From contig NZ_CP102592.1 of assembly GCF_025666195.1 (NCBI RefSeq), positions 1,116,001 through 1,180,000 on the forward strand: 64,000 nt of DNA, written 5' to 3'. The position numbers and the translations under genes were made by a program. Source of the stretch: Xanthomonas sp. CFBP 8443 (GTDB taxonomy: Bacteria; Pseudomonadota; Gammaproteobacteria; Xanthomonadales; Xanthomonadaceae). The notes under the pieces were generated by a model. That model had not been told where the DNA came from, ran no database searches, and saw only the letters and a list, made by a program, of their open reading frames with translations. Shown here piece after piece: positions 43,732 to 53,044 of the stretch (the first letter of the stretch is position 1; each line of letters begins with the position of its first letter).

Positions 43732-44943
43732 TTACTTCAGCTTCGCGTCCGCGCGCAGCGCGTCGGCGCGGTCGGTCTTTTCCCACGAGAATGCGGTGGC
43801 GTTGTGCTGCGCGCCGGTGCCGTCGGTGTAGGTGAACGCCTTCGGGGTGCGGCCGAAGTGGCCGTACGAGGCGGTCTGCTGGTACATCGGGTGGATCAGG
43901 TCGAGCATCTGGATGATGCCGAACGGACGCAGGTCGAAATGCTTGCGGATCAGCTTCTCGATCTTGTCGTCGGCGATCTTGCCGGTGCCGAAGGTGGTGA
44001 CCGAGATCGAGGTCGGCTCGGCCACGCCGATGGCGTAGGAGACCTGCACTTCGCAACGGTCGGCCAGGCCCGCGGCGACCACGTTCTTGGCCACGTAGCG
44101 CGCCGCGTAGGCGGCGGAACGGTCGACCTTGGACGGATCCTTGCCGGAGAACGCGCCGCCGCCGTGGCGCGCCCAGCCGCCGTAGGTGTCGACGATGATC
44201 TTGCGCCCGGTCAGGCCGCAGTCGCCCACCGGCCCGCCGATCACGAACTTGCCGGTCGGGTTGATGTGGAACTTGGTGCCCTTGTGCAGCCACTTGGCCG
44301 GCAGCACCGGCTTGAGGATTTCCTCGCGCACGGCCTCGATCAGGTGCTTCTGCTTGATGTCCGGGTCGTGCTGGGTGGACAGCACCACCGCGTCGATCGC
44401 GGTCGCCACGCCGTCTTCGTAGCGCAGGGTGACCTGGCTCTTGGCGTCCGGGCGCAGCCACGCCAGCGGCGAGTTCTTCTTCTTGCGGATCTTGGCCTGC
44501 TGCTCGACCAGGCGGTGCGACAGGTGGATCGCGGCCGGCATGAAGCTGTCGGTTTCGCGGGTGGCGTAGCCGAACATCAGGCCCTGGTCGCCGGCGCCCT
44601 GTTCCTCGGGCTTCTTGCGGTCCACACCCTGGTTGATGTCCGGCGACTGCTTGCCGATCAGGTTGAGCACGCCGCAGGTCTCGCCGTCGAAGCCGACGTC
44701 GGAGCTGTTGTAGCCGATGTCCAGGATCACCTTGCGGGTCACCGCTTCCAGGTCGATCCAGGCACTGGTGGTGATCTCGCCGGCGACGATCGCCACGCCG
44801 GTCTTGACCAGCGTCTCGCAGGCCACGCGTGCGCGCTTGTCCTGGGTCAGGATGGCGTCGAGCACCGCGTCGGAGATCTGATCGGCGATCTTGTCCGGGT
44901 GGCCTTCGGAGACCGACTCGGAGGTGAAGAGATAGCTGGACAT
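43732..44943 (-). CDS. metK: S-adenosylmethionine synthetase
   Basis: A 403-residue enzyme making S-adenosylmethionine from methionine and ATP. Visible: [20 protein letters not shown] (catalytic His in GHPDK), [47 protein letters not shown] (KFVIGGP), [20 protein letters not shown] and [20 protein letters not shown]. Compared with E. coli it has a short Lys-rich insertion ([12 protein letters not shown]), common in xanthomonads. ATG 44943 with AAGGATAT upstream. A TATCAT -10 candidate lies about 45 bp upstream; no riboswitch is apparent. Together with ahcY and metF it covers much of the methyl cycle in this window. Confidence 0.98.
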   Translation of the reverse strand: MSSYLFTSESVSEGHPDKIADQISDAVLDAILTQDKRARVACETLVKTGVAIVAGEITTSAWIDLEAVTRKVILDIGYNSSDVGFDGETCGVLNLIGKQSPDINQGVDRKKPEEQGAGDQGLMFGYATRETDSFMPAAIHLSHRLVEQQAKIRKKKNSPLAWLRPDAKSQVTLRYEDGVATAIDAVVLSTQHDPDIKQKHLIEAVREEILKPVLPAKWLHKGTKFHINPTGKFVIGGPVGDCGLTGRKIIVDTYGGWARHGGGAFSGKDPSKVDRSAAYAARYVAKNVVAAGLADRCEVQVSYAIGVAEPTSISVTTFGTGKIADDKIEKLIRKHFDLRPFGIIQMLDLIHPMYQQTASYGHFGRTPKAFTYTDGTGAQHNATAFSWEKTDRADALRADAKLK

Positions 44944-45148
44944 CGCGGCTATATCCTTGTATTCGGATGAAAAGATGGACGCGCATGATACACGGGCGCG
45001 CGGTGCTGTGCATTGTGCCCCTGGCGGCGTTGGGCAAGGTTAACCGGTCAGCCGGCAGGGCCGCCGCCGTCACCTTGCCGTAGTCATATTGCAAGATCGG
45101 TGTCGCCGCGGGGGCCGAAGCTGTGCGCAGTCAGCAAGGGGGCTTGCC

Positions 45149-46867
45149 GTGCTCGCACTCGAACGTCGTCTGCAGGATCGCTACCCGCACTGGTTCGCCG
45201 GCCGCCGCTCGCGGCTGGTGCGGCCGCTGCTGCGCGGCCTGCAGAAGTGGTCGGGCCTGGACGCGCTGGACGCGTTCCTGGACGCCAGCCATGAACTGCG
45301 CGGCTTCGCCCTGGTCCAGGCCGGGATGGATTTCCTGCAGGCGCGCTACGTGGTCGCGCCGACTCCCGCCGAGTGCATTCCGGCACGCGGGCGCCTGCTG
45401 ATCGTCGCCAACCATCCGTCCGGCGCGCTGGATGCGCTGGCGCTGCTGGATTGCGTGGGCCAAGTGCGGCGCGACGTGAAGATCGTCGCCAACGATTTCC
45501 TGTGGGCGCTGGAAGGCCTGCGCGAGCTGCTGCTGCCGGTGCGCATCCTCGGCGGCGCGCCGTCGCCGGCCAGCGTGCGCGCGATCGAGCAGGCGCTGGA
45601 GCAGGAGCAGTGCGTGATCGTGTTCCCGGCCGGCGAAGTGTCGCGGCTGGGCTGGGGCGGGGTGGCCGACGGGCGCTGGCGCCGCGGCTTCACCCGCTTC
45701 GCGCTGCGCACCGCCACGCCGGTGCTGCCGGTGCGTATCCATGCGCGCAACTCGGCGCTGTTCTACGGCGCCTCCGCCCTGTTCAAGCCGGCCGGCACCG
45801 CATTGCTGGCGCGGGAGATGTTCGCCCGCCGCGAGCGCCGCATCGCACTGAGCCTGGGCCATGCGCGCACGCTGCCGCCGGATCAGTCCGACACCGACCT
45901 GATGCGCGGCCTGCGCCGCGAGCTGTATGCGCTGGGTCGTGCCGGCGCCGGCGCGCCCACGCCGAGCGAAGAGCCGCTGGTCGAGGCCGAGGACCCGGCC
46001 GCGGTGGCGGCGGAACTGGCCACGCTGCGCAGCCTGGGCCAGACCGTGGACGGCAAGCAGATCCGGGTCGGCCGGCTGCGCGCCGGCTCGGCCTTGCTGC
46101 GCGAGATCGGGCGGCTGCGCGAGCTGACCTTCCGCGCGGTCGGCGAGGGCACCGGCCGGCGCCTGGACCTGGACGACTACGACACCTGGTACGAGCACAT
46201 CGTGCTGTGGGACGGCGCCGCCGCACGTGTGGTCGGCGCCTACCGCGTCGCCCGCGGCGCGCTGGTGCTGGCCGAGCGCGGCCTGGCCGGTTTCTACACC
46301 GCCGGGCTGTTCCGCTACGGCGAAGCGCTGCTGCCGCGCATCGCCGCGGGCATGGAACTGGGCCGCAGCTTCGTGGTGCCCGACTACTGGGGCAGCCGCA
46401 GCATCGATTACCTGTGGCAGGGCATCGGCGCCTACCTGCGCGACTACCCGCAGGTGCGCTACCTGTACGGCGCGGTCTCGATCAGCGCGGCGCTGCCGCG
46501 GCAGGCGCGCGAGCAGATCGTGGCCTACTACGCGCACTACTACGGCGATGCGCTGGGCGAAGCGGCCTCGGCGCGGCCGTTCGACTATTCGCAGGCGCCG
46601 CCGGCGTTCGACGCGCTGGACGCGGACACCGCGTTCAAGGTGCTCAAGGGCAACCTGGACGCGCTCGGCGCGGCGGTGCCGATGCTCTACAAGCAATACA
46701 CCGAACTGTGCGAGCCCGGCGGCGCGCGCTTCCTCGCCTTCGGCGTGGACCCGGCATTCAACGACGCGGTCGACGGCCTGATCGAACTGGATCTGCAGCG
46801 CATCCGCAGCAAGAAGCGCATGCGCTACCTGGAACGGCCCCGCAGCGAAGCAGAGGTGATGGCATGA
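45149..46867 (+). CDS. OlsF-like bifunctional acyltransferase (LPLAT + N-acyltransferase)
   Basis: A 572-residue two-domain membrane-lipid enzyme. Residues 60-260 are a lysophospholipid-type O-acyltransferase with IVANHPSGALDA (His89, Asp95, the H-x5-D variant) and IVFPAGEVSR (157-166). Residues 300-500 are an OlsB/hemolysin-type GNAT N-acyltransferase with LDLDDYDTWYEHIVLWD, VVGAYRVARG, GRSFVVPDYWGSRSIDYLWQ and GIGAYL. In OlsF proteins the C-terminal part makes lyso-ornithine lipid and the N-terminal part adds the second acyl chain. GTG 45149 with AAGGGGG upstream. The stop overlaps the next gene's ATG by 4 bp. Ornithine-lipid or a related aminolipid product is an inference from domain order. 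Confidence 0.82.
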   Translation: MLALERRLQDRYPHWFAGRRSRLVRPLLRGLQKWSGLDALDAFLDASHELRGFALVQAGMDFLQARYVVAPTPAECIPARGRLLIVANHPSGALDALALLDCVGQVRRDVKIVANDFLWALEGLRELLLPVRILGGAPSPASVRAIEQALEQEQCVIVFPAGEVSRLGWGGVADGRWRRGFTRFALRTATPVLPVRIHARNSALFYGASALFKPAGTALLAREMFARRERRIALSLGHARTLPPDQSDTDLMRGLRRELYALGRAGAGAPTPSEEPLVEAEDPAAVAAELATLRSLGQTVDGKQIRVGRLRAGSALLREIGRLRELTFRAVGEGTGRRLDLDDYDTWYEHIVLWDGAAARVVGAYRVARGALVLAERGLAGFYTAGLFRYGEALLPRIAAGMELGRSFVVPDYWGSRSIDYLWQGIGAYLRDYPQVRYLYGAVSISAALPRQAREQIVAYYAHYYGDALGEAASARPFDYSQAPPAFDALDADTAFKVLKGNLDALGAAVPMLYKQYTELCEPGGARFLAFGVDPAFNDAVDGLIELDLQRIRSKKRMRYLERPRSEAEVMA

Positions 46868-47670
46868 ACAAGGTGAGCAGCTTGTCCCCACCGCGCCGCG
46901 CGGTGTTCGTGTCCGACGTGCATCTGGGCGCGCCGCACTGCCATGCGCGCGAACTGGCCGATTTCCTCGGCGGCCTGCACTGCAAGCAGCTGTACCTGGT
47001 CGGCGACATCGTCGACTTCTGGTGGATGGCGCAACGCCGCGCGGTCTGGGGCGCGGCGCACCAGCGCGTGATCGATGCGCTGCATGCGCTGGCGCGCGGG
47101 GGCACCGAACTGATCTACGTGCCCGGCAACCACGACCGCCCGATCCGCCGTTTCTGCGGCCTGGCGCTGCCGGCGATGCAGGTGCGCCGGCGTGCGGTGC
47201 ACGTGACCGCCGACGGGCGCCGGCTGCTGGTGGTGCACGGCGACGACTACGACGCGGTCACCCAGTTCGGCGGCCTGCAGGAGAAGTTCGGCGACTGGCT
47301 GTACTACCGCATCCTCACCGGCAACCAACTGACCAACCGCGTGCGCCGCCGCTTCGGCATGCGCTACTGGTCGCTGGCCGACTACCTGAAGCGGCAGAGC
47401 AGCGCCGCCGAGCGCTACATCGAACGCTTCGTCGACGCCGGCCTGGACGACGCACGCCGCCGCGGCCTGGACGGCGTGGTCTGCGGCCACGTGCACCGCG
47501 CCGGCCTGTTCGAGCGCGATGGCCTGGTCTACGCCAACGACGGCGACTGGGTCGAGAGCCTGACCGCGCTGAGCGAAGACCACCAGGGCCGGCTGCAGCT
47601 GCTGTCGCATACCGGTCAGGTTCTCGAGACCTTGGCGCCACGCGTATTGCGCCTGCCGCAGGCGGCGTGA
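46864..47670 (+). CDS. LpxH-like metallophosphoesterase
   Basis: A 268-residue calcineurin-type phosphoesterase. Metal motifs: VFVSDVHLG (Asp18, His20), LVGDIVDFWWM, VPGNHDRPIRR, LVVHGDDYD and CGHVHRAG. The family hydrolyses UDP-2,3-diacylglucosamine to lipid X in lipid A synthesis. This member is longer than typical LpxH and is of the LpxH2/UDP-diacylglucosamine-diphosphatase-like paralogue group. ATG 46864 overlaps the acyltransferase stop (ATGA), so the two are translationally coupled and probably act in the same envelope-lipid pathway. Whether it is the main LpxH cannot be told. Confidence 0.85.
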   Translation: MNKVSSLSPPRRAVFVSDVHLGAPHCHARELADFLGGLHCKQLYLVGDIVDFWWMAQRRAVWGAAHQRVIDALHALARGGTELIYVPGNHDRPIRRFCGLALPAMQVRRRAVHVTADGRRLLVVHGDDYDAVTQFGGLQEKFGDWLYYRILTGNQLTNRVRRRFGMRYWSLADYLKRQSSAAERYIERFVDAGLDDARRRGLDGVVCGHVHRAGLFERDGLVYANDGDWVESLTALSEDHQGRLQLLSHTGQVLETLAPRVLRLPQAA

Positions 47671-47725
47671 TCGCGCGCGAATTGCGACGGCTACGTTTCC
47701 ACCCACTCGCGCCAGGCTTCATCTG

Positions 47726-48160
47726 AAGGAGCGGCTTCAGCCGCGAAGAACGAAGCGGCAATGCTTGCCAGCCTGCATGCAGTCGGGACTGAAGTCCCTC
47801 CCACAGTGCACCCAGCCGTCTTCGCAATCCCTGCAGGAGCGGCTTCAGCCGCGACGAACGAAGCGGCAATGCATGCCAGCCTGCATGCAGTCGGGACTGA
47901 AGTCCCTCCCACAGTGCACCCAGTCGTCTTCGCAATCCCTGTAGGAGCGGCTTCAGCCGCGACGAACGAAGCGGCAATGCTTGCCAGCCTGGATGCACTC
48001 GGACTGAAGTCCCTCCCACAGTGCTGGGTTCGCCGCGGAGCGCTCCTTGTGGGAGCGACTTCAGTCGCGACGAACGGAGCGGTAGCCCTTGCGGTGTCGT
48101 ATGCCGTTCGGGCCGAAGCCTCTTCCACAGTGCAGCGGTCCCGCCGCAAGCCCTGTTAGG
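47726..48160. repeat. Array of exactly 108-bp REP composite units
   Basis: Four units with GGAG(C) elements at 47728, 47836, 47944 and 48052. In the first three GGAGCGGCTTCAGCCGCGA alternates with GTCGGGACTGAAGTCCCTCC, linked by GAACGAAGCGGCAATGC. The fourth has switched to GGGAGCGACTTCAGTCGCGA, and degenerate copies run on to about 48175. The region 47671-48336 holds no gene beyond this array. All frames across it are repeat-encoded. Confidence 0.9.
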
Positions 48161-48336
48161 AGCGTTTTCAACCGCGACAAGCGAAGCCAGCAAGCAGGCT
48201 CGTCCTGGAAGCGCTCCGGGTCGATGGCCCGAGGCCGAGCGGAGTGCACCACACTGATCGGCCGCAAGTCGTTTGGCAGCGGCGGTCTCGCGGTGCTTCA
48301 AATCGCGGATGCCCCATCGCCTGCTAGCATCGCCCG

Positions 48337-49407
48337 ATGGACTCCCTCTCCCAGATCGTGCTCGGCGCCGCCGTCGCCGCCGTCATCACTCCCGCGGCGC
48401 ATCGCCGCGCCGCGCTGCTCGCCGGCGCCGCGCTCGGCACCGTGCCCGACCTCGATTCGCTGCTCCTGCTGCCGCTGACCCGCGACCCGGTCACGCTGAT
48501 GACGGTGCACCGCAGCTTCAGCCATTCGCTGTTCGTGCTGCCGTTGCTGGGCTGGCTGATCTGGTGGCTGTTCCGGCGCTTCGGCCATGGCCGCGTGGCC
48601 GAAGCGCCGCAACGCTGGTTCTGGGCGATCCAGTTGGCACTGATCACCCATCCGCTGCTCGATGCGTTCACCGTCTACGGCACCCAGCTGTGGTGGCCGC
48701 TGCGGCCGCCGCCGGCGATGTGGTCCAGCGTCTTCATCATCGATCCGGGCTACACGCTGTGGCTGATCCTGGCCTGCGCCGTCGCCTGGTGGGGGCGCAT
48801 GCGACGCGTGGCGCAGCAGGCGCTGTTGGCCGGGCTGATCCTGAGCAGCGCCTACCTGGGCTGGTCGTTGCTGGCCAAGCACCTGGTCGATCGCGAAGCC
48901 GACCGTGCGCTGGCGGCGATGGGCCTGCAGCACGCGCCGCGCTTCTCGGTGCCGATGCCGTTCAACACGCTGCTGTGGCGGGTGGTGGCGATGACCCCGG
49001 GCGGCTACGTGATCGGCGAACGCTCGCTGGTCGCCGACAACGGACCGATGCGTTTCCAGGGCTTTCCGTCCAACACCCAGGCGCTGGGCGAAGTGCGCGC
49101 GCTGCCGGCGGTGCAGCGGCTGAGCTGGTTCAACCGCGGCTTCATGCGCGCCCAGGTCAAGGACGGCGAGCTGGTCCTCAGCGACCTGCGCATGGGCCTG
49201 GAGCCGGACTACAACTTCAACTTCGCGGTGGCCCGGCAGCAGGGCAGTGGCTGGCAGGCGATCGAACCGCGCCAGCTGCAGGCCGCCTATCGCGCGCCGG
49301 TGGCGCGCGGGCAGATCCGCGCCGCGCTGGCGAAGATGTGGCGGCGGATCTGGACCGAACCGGCAGCGGCCACGCCAGTCGGCGCGCCGCCGCCTGCCGC
49401 GCACTGA
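48337..49407 (+). CDS. Membrane-bound metal-dependent hydrolase (YdjM/DUF457 type)
   Basis: A 356-residue inner-membrane protein. N-terminus MDSLSQIVLGAAVAAVI, then TVPDLDSLLLLPLT and the His motif MTVHRSFSHSLFV, with a second motif ALITHPLLDAFTVYGTQL; these Asp/His residues are the presumed metal ligands of the YdjM family. Four to five hydrophobic segments lie in residues 20-175. A soluble C-terminal domain (190-345; GERSLVADNGPMRFQGFPSN) is of unknown role. ATG 48337. Stands alone between the repeat array and a convergent methyltransferase. Substrate unknown; family members are often stress-induced. Confidence 0.85.
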   Translation: MDSLSQIVLGAAVAAVITPAAHRRAALLAGAALGTVPDLDSLLLLPLTRDPVTLMTVHRSFSHSLFVLPLLGWLIWWLFRRFGHGRVAEAPQRWFWAIQLALITHPLLDAFTVYGTQLWWPLRPPPAMWSSVFIIDPGYTLWLILACAVAWWGRMRRVAQQALLAGLILSSAYLGWSLLAKHLVDREADRALAAMGLQHAPRFSVPMPFNTLLWRVVAMTPGGYVIGERSLVADNGPMRFQGFPSNTQALGEVRALPAVQRLSWFNRGFMRAQVKDGELVLSDLRMGLEPDYNFNFAVARQQGSGWQAIEPRQLQAAYRAPVARGQIRAALAKMWRRIWTEPAAATPVGAPPPAAH

Positions 49408-49453
49408 GCGCGACGGGCGTGCACCTGGTCCCGCGGGCGCACCGCGGCGGCGG

Positions 49454-50278
49454 TCAGTAGACCGTCGCGCGCGCCTGCACGAACGAATAGAAGAACACCG
49501 CGTCCGGATCGCTCTGCACCTGCGCCATCTCCCGGCGCATGCCGGCCACGGTGTCCTCGCCGACCGCGCCGGCCTGCAGCAGCCGCTCGGCGGCGGACAG
49601 CAGCACTTCTTCCCAGAAGGCGATCATGGTCTTGCGCCGGGCCGGCTCGCGGTTGTCCAGGTGCAGCGTCTTGATCTCGGTGCTGACGTCGCGGTAACCG
49701 CCGGCCAACAGCAGGTTGCCCAGCTTGGCGCCGACGAACGGATCGCCGCCGTGGTCGTACTGGAAGTCGTTGAACGCCATCCAGTAGCGCCACACGTTTG
49801 GCGAATACGGATGCAGCAGGAACGAGGCGTTCATCACCTCGGTCACGTACACCGGCGACCCCGGTGCCAGCACGCGCCGCACTTCGCTCAGTACCCGCGC
49901 CGGCGACGGCACGTGTTCCAGTACCCAGCACAGGAATCCGGCATCGAAGCTGCGCGGCTCGAACGGCAGGTCGCCGGCATCGGCCTGCTGCAGGGTGTAG
50001 CGTTCGCGACACCACGGCATGCGCTGCAGGTTGTCGCGCGCGGCCTGCAGTTGCACCTCGCTGAGGTCCACGCCGGTCACGTGCAGCTCGGGAAAGCGGC
50101 GCAGCAGGACTTCGGTCTGCGCGCCGACGCCGCTGCCCACTTCCAGCAGGCGCCGCGCGCCGGTGTAGTCGATCTGGTTGAACAGCGTGGCTTCGAGCAG
50201 GCGAGCCTGTTTCAGCAGCCGCGCCTGCTCGGTGCCGGAAAAGCCATGCAGATAGGTGGGCGGCGTGGGCGTACTCAT
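49454..50278 (-). CDS. Class I SAM-dependent methyltransferase
   Basis: A 274-residue Rossmann methyltransferase of the Methyltransf_11/25 kind: motif I RLLEVGSGVGAQTEVLLRRF (about 43-62), ligand Asp in VTGVDLSEVQ, ADAGDLPFEP, FLCWVLEHVPSP and the post-motif VRRVLAPGSPVYVTEV. The C-terminal half (WRYWMAFNDFQYDHGGDPFV) is substrate-specific and not recognised. ATG 50278 lies 22 bp after the dusB stop on the same strand, so probably co-transcribed with dusB. Small-molecule substrate unknown. Confidence 0.85.
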   Translation of the reverse strand: MSTPTPPTYLHGFSGTEQARLLKQARLLEATLFNQIDYTGARRLLEVGSGVGAQTEVLLRRFPELHVTGVDLSEVQLQAARDNLQRMPWCRERYTLQQADAGDLPFEPRSFDAGFLCWVLEHVPSPARVLSEVRRVLAPGSPVYVTEVMNASFLLHPYSPNVWRYWMAFNDFQYDHGGDPFVGAKLGNLLLAGGYRDVSTEIKTLHLDNREPARRKTMIAFWEEVLLSAAERLLQAGAVGEDTVAGMRREMAQVQSDPDAVFFYSFVQARATVY

Positions 50279-50300
50279 GGCGTGCTCCTGGCGGCGGCGC

Positions 50301-51299
50301 TCAGGCCGCCGCGGGCAAGGCGGGCGGCACGCCGGCGATCAGCGCGTCGAAATAGTCGGCGGTCAGCGCCAGCTGCGCCTGCGCGGTCTCGGCGCGGTTG
50401 ACCACGGCGCGGAACGCCGCGTTTTCGGGGCGGTCCTTGGCGTACCAGCCCAGGTGCTTGCGCGCGATGCGCACGCCCTGCGCTTCGCCGTAGAAATCGT
50501 GCAGCGCCTGCAGGTGGCCGAGCAGGGTGTCGCGCACGAACTGCAGCGGCGGCGCCGGCAGCAGCTCGCCGCTCGCCAGGTAGTGCGCGATCTCGCCGAA
50601 GATCCACGGCCGGCCTTGCGCGGCGCGGCCGACCATCACCGCGTCGGCGCCGGTCGCGGCCAGCACCTGCGCGGCCTTGTGCGGCGAGTCGATGTCGCCG
50701 TTGGCGATCACCGGGATGCGCAGCGCGGCCTTGATCTGCGCGATCGTGGCGTACTCGGCCTGGCCGCTGTAGTGCTGGTCGCGGGTGCGGCCGTGCACGG
50801 CCAGCGCGGCGATGCCGCAATCCTCGGCGATGCGGGCGATGGCCGGGCCGTTGCGGTGGTCGCAATCCCAGCCGGTGCGGATCTTCAGCGTCACCGGCAC
50901 CGGCGAGGCGTTCACCACCGCGCTGAGGATGCGCGCCACCAGCGCCTCGTCGCGCATCAGCGCCGAGCCGGCCCAGGCGTTGCACACCTTCTTCGCCGGA
51001 CACCCCATGTTGATGTCGATCAGCTGCGCGCCGTGGTCGGCGTTGTAGCGCGCCGCCTCGGCCAGTCGCTGCGGCTCGGTGCCGGCGATCTGCACGCTGA
51101 CCGGGTCCGGTTCGCCGGCGTGGTCCATGCGCTGCAGCGATTTGCGGGTCTGCCACAAACGCGGGTCGGAGATGGTCATTTCCGACACCGCCAGGCCGGC
51201 GCCCAGGCGCTTGCACAGCAGCCGGAACGGCTTGTCGGTGACCCCGGCCATCGGCGCCAGGATCACCTTCGGTTCGATCGTGTAGGGTCCGATGCGCAT
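50301..51299 (-). CDS. dusB: tRNA-dihydrouridine synthase B
   Basis: A 332-residue FMN enzyme reducing specific uridines to dihydrouridine in tRNA. Visible: VILAPMAGVTDKPFRLLCKR, VSVQIAGTEPQRLAEAA, DINMGCPAKKVCNAWAGSAL with the catalytic Cys in GCP, VTLKIRTGWD, ALAVHGRTRDQHYSGQAEY, IPVIANGDIDSP and AVMVGRAAQGRPWIF (FMN phosphate site). The GCPAKKV motif and length place it in the DusB branch. In enterobacteria dusB precedes fis; here the neighbours are a methyltransferase and a DUF4893 gene. ATG 51299. Confidence 0.95.
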   Translation of the reverse strand: MRIGPYTIEPKVILAPMAGVTDKPFRLLCKRLGAGLAVSEMTISDPRLWQTRKSLQRMDHAGEPDPVSVQIAGTEPQRLAEAARYNADHGAQLIDINMGCPAKKVCNAWAGSALMRDEALVARILSAVVNASPVPVTLKIRTGWDCDHRNGPAIARIAEDCGIAALAVHGRTRDQHYSGQAEYATIAQIKAALRIPVIANGDIDSPHKAAQVLAATGADAVMVGRAAQGRPWIFGEIAHYLASGELLPAPPLQFVRDTLLGHLQALHDFYGEAQGVRIARKHLGWYAKDRPENAAFRAVVNRAETAQAQLALTADYFDALIAGVPPALPAAA

Positions 51300-51361
51300 G
51301 CGGCCATTGTCGCCGCCGCGGCGGCCGCTGCCAACTGCGCGGCCGGCGCCGGCGCAACCGC

Positions 51362-51967
51362 TCAGCGGATCAGCTGGTACAGCTCGAAGCCGTCGGCGTT
51401 GCCGTCCAGGATCAGCAGCAGTTCGTCCGGACCGAGCGCGACCAGGCGCCCGACGCTGTTGCCATGGGTGCCGTCGGAGACGTTGCCGGGCGCATAGCGG
51501 CCTTGCGGCTCGTCGTTGACGGTGCTGGCGCCCAGGAACGCGAATGCGGGGCTGCCGCTGGCCAGCGGATACAGCGTGCCGCTCCTGCGCTGCGAGCCGC
51601 TGGTCTTGCTCAGGCGGTAGCCGCACGGATCGGCGCCGATCTCGGCCTTGAAGTACGGATAGGCATAGGCGAAACCGCGATCGACCTGGATCGAGCGCAC
51701 CTTCCAGCGGCCTTCCAGCTTGCCCGGCGCCTGCGGTGACTGCGCGCGCTGCAACAGGCCGCGTGCCAGCGCTGCGCCGGCTTCCAGGTCGGCTTCCTCG
51801 TAGCGCGGCGCGATCGCCTGCTGCAGGGTGCGTACCGACGCGGTGACGGTGGCGCGGTCGGCGTCGGCGGCGATGCTGTTCCAGTCGCAGCGTGGCGCGG
51901 CGGCCGCGGACAGCGGTGCCAACAAGGCGCATAGCGCGATGAACGACCTGAAGGAACAACGTGGCAT
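51362..51967 (-). CDS. Exported DUF4893 protein
   Basis: A 201-residue protein with a signal peptide (CSFRSFIALCALLAPLSAAAA). The mature part matches the DUF4893 pattern: a helical start (RATVTASVRTLQQAIAPRYE), LEGRWKVRSIQVDRGFAY, the strongly conserved LSKTSGSQRRSGTLYPL, FLGASTVNDEPQGRY and a closing strand ELLLILDGNADGFELYQLI. Probably periplasmic, function unknown. ATG 51967 is chosen with AAGGAG ahead. It sits 62 bp upstream of dusB and 77 bp downstream of rbsK on the same strand; co-transcription is possible. Confidence 0.8.
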   Translation of the reverse strand: MPRCSFRSFIALCALLAPLSAAAAPRCDWNSIAADADRATVTASVRTLQQAIAPRYEEADLEAGAALARGLLQRAQSPQAPGKLEGRWKVRSIQVDRGFAYAYPYFKAEIGADPCGYRLSKTSGSQRRSGTLYPLASGSPAFAFLGASTVNDEPQGRYAPGNVSDGTHGNSVGRLVALGPDELLLILDGNADGFELYQLIR

Positions 51968-52044
51968 CGGGAACTCCTTGTCGGATGCGCGCCCGCCGCG
52001 GCGACGGGCGCTTTGGCTGGACCTGGGTGGATATTGCCGGCGGC

Positions 52045-53004
52045 TCAGCCGGCGTCGGGCACCAGCGCGGGCATCGATGCCGCAGCGCCTTCTGCCTCGG
52101 TCGAACGCGCCGCGTAGTGGTTGGCGAAGCGCACGTGGGTGGCGAAGCTGGCGTTGGGCGACTGCGCCAGTGAGGCCACCAGCGCGCCGTTGAAGGCATC
52201 GCCGGCGCCGGTGGTGTCCACGGTCTGCGCGGACTCGGCGCCGATGCGGTAGTACGGCTGGGTGTCGCCGCGCATGCGCTCGTCCGGATGCGAGATGAAC
52301 GCGCCCACCGCGCCCAGCGTCACCACCACGGTGCCGCCCGGCAGCAGCTTGCGGCACAGCGCGTGCAGGCTGCCGCCGTCGACCGCGGCGACGTCGTCGG
52401 CCTCCACCCGCTCGCCGACGTGGCGCGCCAGCAGCGCGGCGAACTCGGTTTCGTTCGGGGTCAGCACGTCGGCCAGCTTGAGCAGGCCGATGCTGGTCTG
52501 CGCATTGGCCGGCGCCGCGTTGAGCACCGTGGTCAGGCCGGTCTCGCGTGCCAGCGCCAAGGTGCCCTCGATGGTCTCGATCGGCGATTCCAGCTGCGCC
52601 AGCAGCACCCGCGCCGACCCCAGCAGCGCGCGTTGCGCCTGCACGAAGTCCAGGCTCAACGCGGCGTTGGCGCCGGCGCCGATGACGATGGTGTTGCGGC
52701 CGTGGCCGTCGACGTAGATGCCGCCGGTGCCGGTCGGCTCGGTGCTGGCCTCGGCGGCCAGGTCGATCCCGTCCTGCGCCGCGAGCGCGCGCGCCATCGC
52801 GCCGCCGGCGTCGTCGCCGAGCGCGCAGACGAAGGTGGTGCGGGCGCCGGCGCGCGCCGCCGCCACCGCCTGGTTGAAGCCCTTGCCGCCGGGGCCGGTG
52901 CTGTAGCGGCCGGCGATGGTGGCGCCGGCGGCGGGCAGGGTTTCGCAGCGCCAGACGTGGTCGACATTGAACGAACCGACGACGATGACCGAACTCATAG
53001 GCAT
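52045..53004 (-). CDS. rbsK: Ribokinase
   Basis: A 319-residue PfkB-family kinase phosphorylating D-ribose (or a nucleoside) at O5. Visible: VVGSFNVDHVWRCETLPAAG, the ribose-site GPGGKGFNQAVAAARAGA, ALGDDAGGA, GIYVDGHGRNTIVIGAGAN, PNETEFAALL and the catalytic anion-hole motif DTTGAGDAFNGAL. ATG at 53004; a Met two codons on could also serve. It starts 40 bp after the NupC-type transporter stop, so the two form an operon for nucleoside/ribose use. Adenosine-kinase-like specificity cannot be excluded given the transporter. Confidence 0.9.
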   Translation of the reverse strand: MPMSSVIVVGSFNVDHVWRCETLPAAGATIAGRYSTGPGGKGFNQAVAAARAGARTTFVCALGDDAGGAMARALAAQDGIDLAAEASTEPTGTGGIYVDGHGRNTIVIGAGANAALSLDFVQAQRALLGSARVLLAQLESPIETIEGTLALARETGLTTVLNAAPANAQTSIGLLKLADVLTPNETEFAALLARHVGERVEADDVAAVDGGSLHALCRKLLPGGTVVVTLGAVGAFISHPDERMRGDTQPYYRIGAESAQTVDTTGAGDAFNGALVASLAQSPNASFATHVRFANHYAARSTEAEGAAASMPALVPDAG

Positions 53005-53044
53005 GTGCTGCTTCTCAACGGGAACTGGGGAAAGGGGGACTGCA

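Noticed and set aside
44944..45148. SAM or SAH riboswitch ahead of metK
   Set aside because: None of the conserved riboswitch blocks seen in the ahcY leader appear. Only a plain promoter-like TATCAT is visible.
47726..48160. CRISPR-like spacing of 108 bp
   Set aside because: The units are palindromic REP composites with conserved linkers, not direct repeats with variable spacers.
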